From positions 25,288,520-25,352,519 of the forward strand of contig NC_052615.1 in assembly GCF_016545825.1 (NCBI RefSeq): DNA of 64,000 nucleotides, read 5' to 3'. How positions within the stretch are numbered: position 1 is the stretch's first letter; the number at the start of each line of letters is the position of its first letter. A program made the translations under genes and the position numbers. Source of the DNA: Eucalyptus grandis (lineage: Eukaryota > Streptophyta > Magnoliopsida > Myrtales > Myrtaceae). Of the stretch, positions 57,316 to 64,000 are shown in pieces. Under the pieces are notes generated by a model. It was given only the letters and a program-made list of their open reading frames with translations, was not told the origin of the DNA and did no database searches.

Positions 57316-57405
57316 TCTCAAGACACGCGGTAGTTGCAAGTGAACTTATCAACATAAGCAATGAGTTCAAGTGGGAGGAATTTCTTTGAGTTTTTCAAGA
57401 GGATT
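57316..57405 (-). promoter_or_regulatory. Unit D leader, cut by a gypsy LTR
   Basis: Carries the shared leader GTTGCAAGTGAACTTATCAA and TTCTTTGAGTTTTTCAAGAGG ATT. The homology with unit A stops at ...AAGAGGATT, exactly where the LTR begins. Confidence 0.6.
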
Positions 57406-57786
57406 TGTCACGCCCCGATCCTCATGGCATGCGCACATCCCTTATCTTTGGTCAGTTTAAAATTTGCAATAACCCAGGACTATGTATCGCCGACCCTTTC
57501 ATTTATATATGCACATGCGGAAGCAGTCATAAAATCCCCAAACAATAAAGCAATGAGATATACAAGTAGGACTAGGAAATTGAACCTGAAAACCAACACC
57601 CTTATGCTCATATACAAGCCATACTAAATCGATTGGTTTCTACTCAAATTGATTTTATAACAATCGTCATCAGAATCCTACTCCGGATGATCCTCGGGGT
57701 TCTCCTCCACGTACTCCTCTTCGGGTTCCTCAACAAGGATCTCCTCATCAGATTCATGCTCTTTAGGCTCCTCATCCAGGTCCTGA

Positions 57787-57807
57787 AATGGTTATTTAAT
57801 AACCATT
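57787..57807. other. 21-bp palindrome beside the LTR palindrome
   Basis: AATGGTTAT-TTA-ATAACCATT: nine-base arms, three-base loop. It abuts the TGAGACAACGTCTCA palindrome (57807-57821) and lies just upstream, in LTR sense, of nothing but the TTTCAG acceptor. The solo LTR at 52707 has no equal of this second palindrome. Confidence 0.65.
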
Positions 57808-58264
57808 GAGACAACGTCTCAGCAAGTTCTACCTCCTAAGACCCGATTAGTAAACTAATACACCTTAGGGCTGCCTATGCACAACATGAGTTAGAGGACT
57901 TACCTTGGCCTCAGATTCCACCTGCATATTAGTACAGATTAAATAGGCACCCAAGCAATCCCATCACAGATCGAAGCATCGATCAAATTGACCTAGTCGA
58001 TTTCACGTCAACAAGACCACTCACGGTCATTTCTACTATTCCAACCAATTTACAACATCAATTCAAGGCAATGATCAATCGACCTAGTCGATTACATCTC
58101 AATCAACCATTCACCGATCATTTCATTCAATCAATCAATCCACAACATCAAATCAAGACAACGATCAATTGACCTAGTCGATTACATATCAACAAGACCA
58201 CTTCCGGTCATTTCAACTATTCCAATTCAATTCCCAATTATGAATCACGGTCCTTAGGACACAA

Positions 58265-58515
58265 CTTAATTATAGGTGGTAATCACGGCCCCACCAAGCA
58301 ATTTTCTTAGATTTAGTGGCATCACGGCCCCACTTGGCAACCTTTAATATGTAGTGGCATCACGGCCCCACTCGGCAATGTTATATGTAGTGGCATCACG
58401 GCCCCACTCGGCAACTTTTAATATGTAGTGGCATCACGGCCCCACTCGGCAATGTTATATGTAGTGGCATCACGGCCCCACTTGGCAACTTTCAATATGT
58501 AGTGGCATTATCAAC
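58265..58515. repeat. Tandem repeat, 36-38 bp, about six copies
   Basis: GTAGTGGCATCACGGCCCCACT(C/T)GGCAA followed alternately by TGTTATAT or CTTTTAATAT. Two unit lengths alternate, so a higher-order about 74-bp period is visible. Read on the minus strand it matches the repeat core of the solo LTR (GCCGAGTGGGGCCGTGAT). Confidence 0.85.
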
Positions 58516-60327
58516 CGATGCTCGGTTATTCTTCAATTAATAACCAAAGATGATTCAATTTAGGAATAAATCCTAAAATCATTGATAAATCAATTTAGCA
58601 CAAAATCATGCTCAATTAAATAAACAGATGTACAACGACAATCAGCACGAAATTTCGATCGCTGGCCATCCTAGTTGAATTTTCAGAAAATAAATAATTA
58701 AATAATTAATTCCAAAAATTAAATAAATACATACAATAAATTCAATTTAGAATAATATAAAGCTCAATTAAATAAACAGACTGCACCACGATCATCAGCA
58801 TAAAATTTGGGTCACTGGCCATCTCATCCTTAATTTCCGAAAATAAATAAATAATTAATTAATTTCGAGGATTAAATAATTAATATTAAAAACTCAATTT
58901 AACTCAAAATAAAGCCCGATTAAATAAATGGACTTCACCACAGTTATCAGCATAATTTTCCGGTTCCGGATCATCTCAGTTGAGTTTTCGGAAAATAAAT
59001 AATTATTTAATTTAATTTCGAAAATTAATATTTAAATACTAAAAAATCTCACTTAGGCTCGAATCGCCTAATTAACACCCGATAAGAGACGGGAAAAATC
59101 CCAAGAAGCATCCAATAAATACTACAAGCAATTCTCTATCTAATTACACTAATTATTTCACTAATATGCAATGAAATTAACTAATAATTGCTAATCCATT
59201 CAAATCTAACAACCTAATTACACTTAATTAACACTAATCAACCTTTAAGTGTAATTAGTAAACTAAGAAGGCATTAGTGAGTAAAACTCACTCAAAACGA
59301 CGGGCTCGACGCGAGGATCGACTTTCCTTAAAGCGGGCCGAGCATCCGGGCTTGGGAAGGCGGCCAAAACGAGCCAAAACCCACTGTCATACCCATTTTC
59401 TGCAACCCTCTGATCACTACTGGTCGGGGTAGATTCGGGGCTGGTTGAAGCGGCCAAAGGCGGCTGAGGGCGAGGCAAAGCTCTGGCGAGGTCGACGGTG
59501 GCCGGAGGTGATCGGGTGGCGGCCGTAGGTGGCCGAACGGGACCGACCAGAGGTGAAACAGAGGCTGGACAGAGGCGGTAGCTCGGCTGGGCGAGGCGAA
59601 CGGCATTCGAGCGGGAGAGCGCGAAGCGGACGGGGCGGCGGTGCGGCGGCCGGTGCGACGGCGCCCAAGCGGCTGGTCGCGGCTCCTTCCGGCGACGCTT
59701 GGACTTGCTTCTACGCTATTTGGTTGTTCGAACCAGAGGGAGGAGAGGGGCGAAGCTATGCACGGCGCAGCGGGGACGGCGGACGGCGGCAACTCCGGCT
59801 CCGATTGCTTGCTGCATCGGCGCCGAGAGAAATCGCTGCTTCGGCTTGCTAGTTTGCTAATCTTAAGCTTCCATGGAGTTTTGAAGAAAAAGAAGGAGAT
59901 GGGGGAGGAGTTCAGTCGACGAAGGAGAGAGAGGAGAAAGAGAAATTCAATTTTTCCTCTTCCTCTCACACACTCTCTCTCTTAGGCCATCACACATGGG
60001 CCACCATGACATCATGTGATGTCACCTTCCACCTACCATTTCTTGACAAATTTGCCCCTTCTAGAAGCATTTGGGTAGGCTAAAATATGTGGGTAGAGGT
60101 GGCATACGAATTTTGCTAAGGTTTGTTTCCAAATTAAACCTTAATCCTACTTGAATCAAATCAAATTGAACCCTATTAATTTATTCAACACCTCATTATT
60201 CCAATTGGTATTTTTCCTTACCAATGTAGCCCACTTGCATCCCAATTTCACAATCCTTGGCTTCAATCGAACAAAAACGGCTCTATTTATCCAATCGAAA
60301 TTAGAACCCGAAAATCTGGATGTCACA

Positions 60328-60500
60328 ACTCTTCCCCTCTTATAAAAATTTCGTCCTCGAAATTTAAACCTTTACCAATCCTTAAACGAAAGGTGGGGGT
60401 ATTGTCGTCTCATCGAGTCTCACTACTCCATGTTAATCCTTCGGTCTCGTGGTGTTGTCCGACCATTTTGACTAAAGAGATCATCTTGGTACACAATCTC
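60328..60500 (-). pseudogene. End of Ty3/gypsy pol (chromovirus-like C-terminus)
   Basis: On the minus strand, in interrupted frames: ISLVKMVGQHHETEGLTW..., then MRRQYPHLSFKDW-stop, then FEDEIFI (the GAGGACGAAATTTTTATAAG motif) just before the LTR. The YPHL and GGACGAAATTTTTAT signatures are usual at the 3' end of plant Tekay/Del-type gypsy elements. A TAG and TGA break the frame. Confidence 0.75.
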
Positions 60501-60900
60501 TGCTCTTTCTAAATCAACAATCGAACTGAACTTCTCACATAAGACACTCTGTCATCCACATTTGATCTCTTTTTCTTGACTCCCTAATAAACCTTCGAAT
60601 CTCAACGATTCAAATTTTTTGACAGTTCTGAGCAATCTTTACTCTGACTCTGATTTGACAACTGCAAACACTGATTACTGAGCTGACTCTAGACTTGCGA
60701 TTTCCTGATTTCTGATCTCATCTCAACCGACTGAAATCCTGTACACTTTGCTATACACTGCTCAAGAAAGAACCCTCTGAAAACTCTGCCAAACTTGTAA
60801 TCTCTGATCTAGATTTGAAATATAATTCATCCCCGGCACTCCATGCCTGCAAATCATCTGATGCACACACACTTCGATATATCTACTCTGTGACAAGATA
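60501..60900. other. Unassigned, between gypsy scraps
   Basis: No gene or repeat ends recognised. Contains many CTGA words (CTGATTTCTGATCTCATC). Possibly diverged retrotransposon DNA. Confidence 0.4.
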
Positions 60901-61446
60901 GAATCTTCAATTTCTGAAATCGAACTTAGATTGGCGGTTAATTTCACTTCGACACGCTTTTAGTGTGACCTAGGCTACTGGGTAGTGTTCAGAGCTTTTT
61001 AAGACAAATGACCTGTGGTCGATTTTCTTCGAGCCACAATGAACCCACTCGACACATTGACGACTCTCGATTGTCGTGAAAATCTCAAAGATTCAAATAC
61101 GAACACAGGGTACCAAACCGACAGTAAAGTCAAATTAGTGTCAGTCGACGAGAGTTTTCCAATTTAGTGGGGTCACCCACGATTGGTCACTTATCTCAGT
61201 TGAGCCAACCTATCTCCGATCTTAATTCGATTTTTAACTGTGCCGTAATGACCTCTAAAGATAAGCACGGTCAAGAAGTTGATTTATGGTCGAATTCTCA
61301 GTTTATCTGCCTTAAAGTTCTTAATAGCCTACCCAGCTAGTCTAGTTATCTCGTGAGTGGCCAACTCAGAGAAAAACACTGTAATCGCATCGATGAAATG
61401 CCCAATTTATCTAATCTTAATCAGAGCCCGAAATCTGGATGTCACA
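60901..61446 (-). mobile_element. Gypsy LTR 5' fragment (second copy)
   Basis: On the minus strand it starts TGTGACATCCAGATTTCGGG at 61446 and continues with CTGAGTTGGCCACTCACGAGA, also in the solo LTR at about 52790, and GTGAAATTAACCG, also at about 52940. So it is the first about 550 bases of a related LTR joined to other gypsy debris. It is adjacent to integrase sequence, which must be a rearrangement. Confidence 0.6.
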
Positions 61447-61770
61447 CACTCAAAACAGGATCTATTCGTACTGTACCAAAGTGGACCAACTCCATCTATC
61501 GATCAACCACTATTCTCAAATGGTATCAGTAATCCCCTGAATCCTTAGTAAGCCATATATTTCCATTTCCACTTGGGACTCTCAAGTGATGGTAACAATT
61601 CTCCCGGTTCGCATTACCGAGCTTCCACTTACTGACACTTCTGACACTCGCAACCTGCTTAGCTGTATTTATCTTCATATCAGCTTACTAATCTAGCTGA
61701 TGCCGATTTTGATTTACTTGCATCATCTGGTCAAAGCTGCAATACTATAGTGAACTTCTGACAAGATCGT
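61447..61770 (-). pseudogene. Gypsy integrase scrap (zinc finger to core)
   Basis: On the minus strand, across shifting frames: PGELLPSLESPKWKWKYMA, matching the gypsy integrase stretch PGGLLQPLxIPxWKWExI. It is followed by DTI...WLIDRWSWSTLVQY, a decayed form of the DxIWVVVDRLTKSAHF start of the catalytic core. No intact frame. Confidence 0.6.
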
Positions 61771-62293
61771 TTCCCTGAGTGCTACACTGTCAAGTGTATT
61801 CAATCACTCATGGAACCCGAACGTTCCATCTTCAAAAGTCTTAAAATCAGGTTCTTTCTTGCCAGTATCATCTTATAAGATCTTCTGAACATCTCTGTCT
61901 GTCAACTAGGCGCCGATTCCAACTTGAACACTTGGTTCAATTTTTGAGGGTGGCTATAAAATTCAGAAGGTAGCCTACCTCAAATTTGAAAACCAAGTTT
62001 CAAACCCTTTTCAAGTAAAGTCTATACTTTAACCAGTCTATGCACCATTGAAGACTCTCGCCTCAACACCTTAATGACTCGTTTCGTTCCTCCAAGATGA
62101 TACTAGATAACACCATTACAGTCCTGCCAAGGTTTTAATTCGCGATACCATTTCATATTCAACTTATTGGGTCTCAACTGGCGAAACAGTTATGCAACAA
62201 TCTTCTCATGTTGCATCAATACGTACCCCATCCTTTAAGCTCTGGAAATTATCCTCATACTTGTCAATGCCGATGAATTTCTCTTCTTTCTCA
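61771..62293. other. Probable gypsy debris, unassigned
   Basis: Continues the integrase scrap by position, but I cannot match it with confidence. Confidence 0.35.
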
Positions 62294-63085
62294 AGAGGAA
62301 CAGTATCTTGGCGAATGATTAAGAACTTAGTAGTTATGTCACTTTTCCATCTTTAATAGTTAGAAATCTCAATGGTTCATACTAAATATTTCTCTACACT
62401 ATGAACATCAAATAACATAATGTCACAAATTAAATCAACTGCAAAACTTGCTAAGTTCTTTCTTGCTACAACGGTATCTAATATAATTGATAGATTTGTT
62501 GACCTACCTTCTTGATGTTTCAGTCCAGCAAAGGAATAAAGTATTCTACTACTTAACCGGCAAAGAGAGTTATGTTACTTTATACTCTTTCACTTGAATT
62601 GAAATTCACAATTCGTTTGTGAAAGAAGCACAAATAATAAAAGAGAAAGGGGTTGTGATAGGACGGTATCATATAATGTCACATTTAGAAATTCTTATGA
62701 AAAGTGAAAAATTAGTGGGCCCACAGGAAAAAAAAAAACCCAGTCTCTTCTGTCTTGAATAATGACACTTCAATTCCAAGTAAAGGCATAAAGAAGGAGA
62801 AGAAAACAATAATGAAAGAAAAGAATAAAGTTATGTGTGCTTTCCATTTGTGCATTTTTTTTTTCAATAAATGGATAATAGGGGAGGTTTGTTTCCATGA
62901 TTCTTTTACTTGCCAGAGACACCAACTACATATCTGGAAAATTTCAAACTATTGTGTCATTCAAATACTCAAGCAACACATCATTCTCCCAATTTTTTTT
63001 ATTCTTATCACTCAATTCATTAGGAATCTTAAATTACTTCTCCAATGTACTTTAGTTAACTGTTTTAACTGACCGTGCTTGTTTC
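62294..63085. repeat. Upstream segment, copy C (partial)
   Basis: Matches 43155-44185: GAGGAACAGTATCTTGGCGAATGATTAAG, then a jump of about 250 bases to ACTTAGTAGTTATGTCACTT, then continuous to TGTTTTAACTGACCGTGCTTGTTTC. Much closer to copy B than copy A is. Non-coding. Confidence 0.8.
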
Positions 63086-63968
63086 TTTGTTCATGGAATA
63101 GGTGAAGAACTTCAAATCATTAGCAGATATTCAAGCTGAAAACCTTTTAAATCTTGATGACATATGAGTTTAAAGTTTTAGAGCACCTTAGCAATAGTAC
63201 CTTGGAATACAGTTTTCAGTGTCTTCAGCCATCAATGCCTGCAACTGCAAAGTGACAATATTATATTATATAAACTCTGATATGGCTTGCCAATAAAATT
63301 AAGTTAGCAATTAAATATCTAAAAGACGTTCATTTAGAGATTGATTGCCCTAAATTAAGGAATTGGGGCAAAATTCAATGTGTTCTTAAAAAACCCTAGC
63401 CCTTATTCGTCGAATTGGGGCAAAATCATCTTATCAAATCTCCTTATCAAATCTTGCTCTAAGAAGAGCAAAGTTGGCAAACGTTCAAAACTTGTCCACG
63501 ATACGATTTCACTACAAGGCCTTACTTTCAATCCTCCACGCATGGCCTCATCTTCACTGCAAGTCCTCCTCTTCCTTCTCCAAGCAGAAGAACCGATCCC
63601 TTCTTCACCCATTCTCCAATTTCGTCGTCCTGAGCTGTAGCGAAGTAGAATCGAAGCATCAGACAAACAAGAATTGAGAAAGAGGGCTCTGTTCTCTATC
63701 GAGAAAACAGAGCTCTATTTCGTCATTGCGTTTGCTCTGTTGTCTCCTCACCGTATGAGTGCACAAACGCAAGAACATTGAGATTATTTCTTAGTGTTAT
63801 TATTTTTCGTTTGCCCTTTTGCTCGTCACTTATGCAAACACTAAAATGTCCAATAGGTAATTATTCTTCTCTTTCAAAACAAGACCGAACCAACCTCCCA
63901 ATTTCTTTTACTTCTTCAGCTCCACCTCTGTTTTTACGTAGAACCAAACTCTTCTTCCAGTTTTCTGT
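63086..63968. other. About 880-bp stretch absent from copy B, nature unknown
   Basis: Copy B runs GTACTTGTTTCTATCTGGAATTCGTGATCTTCCG at 44173; here GTGCTTGTTTC (63085) and CTGAATTCGTGATCTTCCG (63971) are separated by this DNA. Frames on both strands of 60-90 codons are not recognisable. I see no convincing terminal repeats and no clear target duplication. Could be an insertion here or a deletion in copy B. Confidence 0.55.
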
Positions 63969-64000
63969 CCTGAATTCGTGATCTTCCGCTTCGTTTATTT
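63969..64000. repeat. Upstream segment, copy C resumes
   Basis: CCTGAATTCGTGATCTTCCGCTTCGTTTATTT matches the sequence near 44188 and runs to the window edge. Confidence 0.6.

Larger units (their letters stand above)
57406..60327 (-). mobile_element. Gypsy 3' LTR, 2922 bp
   Basis: On the minus strand it starts TGTGACATCCAGATTTTCGG at 60327 and ends GGATCGGGGCGTGACA at 57406. To its right lies the end of gypsy pol, so it is a 3' LTR. Layout mirrors the solo LTR at 52707: GTGACATCACATGATGTCATGG; GC-rich stretch 59260-59970; tandem repeats 58265-58515; palindromes 57787-57821; acceptor-like TTTCAG; short acidic frame. AT-rich repeated blocks with AATAAATAATTAATT lie at 58680-59040. It inserted in the leader of unit D. 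Confidence 0.88.

Noticed and set aside
58265..58515. Regular repeats that could suggest a CRISPR array
   Set aside because: Repeats are contiguous tandem units without unique spacers, in a plant LTR.
59328..59969. 213-codon minus-strand frame
   Set aside because: In the GC-rich leader part of the gypsy 3' LTR. Overlapping frames of similar length exist on the other strand, and there is no recognisable domain.

Overview
This is nuclear DNA of a flowering plant, probably a woody eudicot. The order is a guess; Myrtales is possible, but no marker in the window decides it. The evidence is intron-containing ankyrin-repeat/PGG membrane-protein genes of the plant ACD6/ITN1 type, AT-rich introns and spacers, and heavy loading with plant hAT, Tourist-like and MULE-like elements, LINE, Ty1/copia and Ty3/gypsy DNA. 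There is no prokaryotic gene organisation, no CRISPR array and no convincing RNA gene. Most of the open frames in the window are chance or repeat-derived.

The backbone is a decayed tandem array of minus-strand ankyrin-PGG genes. Each ancestral unit reads, from right to left: conserved 5' leader, exon 1 (ankyrin repeats), intron 1, exon 2 (ankyrin repeats), intron 2, exon 3 (PGG membrane domain), then a long downstream spacer. I see unit 0 (PGG exon cut by the window edge, bases 1-98, with intron remnant to about 3.3 kb), unit A (13.41-7.83 kb, all three exons, PGG exon frameshifted), unit C (51.97-47.39 kb, all three exons, stop and frameshifts in exons 1 and 2) and unit D (57.32-56.71 kb, exon 1 only, one stop codon). 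A separate PGG-only gene with an intact 180-codon frame lies at 33.76-33.22 kb and is the best candidate for a functional protein. The downstream spacer is recognisable three times (about 4.0-7.3, 18.6-20.8 and 45.8-47.3 kb). The DNA upstream of the genes is recognisable three times (14.5-18.5 kb; 35.5-36.8 plus 42.95-45.3 kb; 62.3-63.1 kb).

Because the units are paralogous, several mobile elements can be dated and delimited by comparing filled and empty sites inside this one window. They are: a 2.4-kb hAT element (317-2729, 8-bp target duplication) carrying a captured GRF-type zinc-finger exon; a 459-bp solo LTR (4222-4680, 5-bp duplication); a Tourist-like MITE (15811-16449); a MULE-like MITE (36777-42943, 9-bp duplication) that was later split by a nearly full-length L1-type LINE (37145-42919, target duplication of up to 18 bp); and a gypsy 3' LTR inserted about 90 bp upstream of the unit D start codon.

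The rest is retrotransposon debris: gypsy-type LTR DNA at 21.27-24.98 and 27.2-27.99 kb; a Ty1/copia 5' half at 27.99-30.72 kb; an old LINE scrap near 31.5 kb; a copia-type LTR with primer-binding-site relic at 34.87-35.2 kb; a 2.88-kb gypsy solo LTR at 52.71-55.58 kb; and a 3' LTR with pol scraps at 57.4-61.8 kb. The two 2.9-kb LTRs share an unusual internal plan (GC-rich leader, about 39-bp tandem repeats, a short palindrome, a splice-like acceptor and a short open frame). I regard this as the least explained signal in the window.
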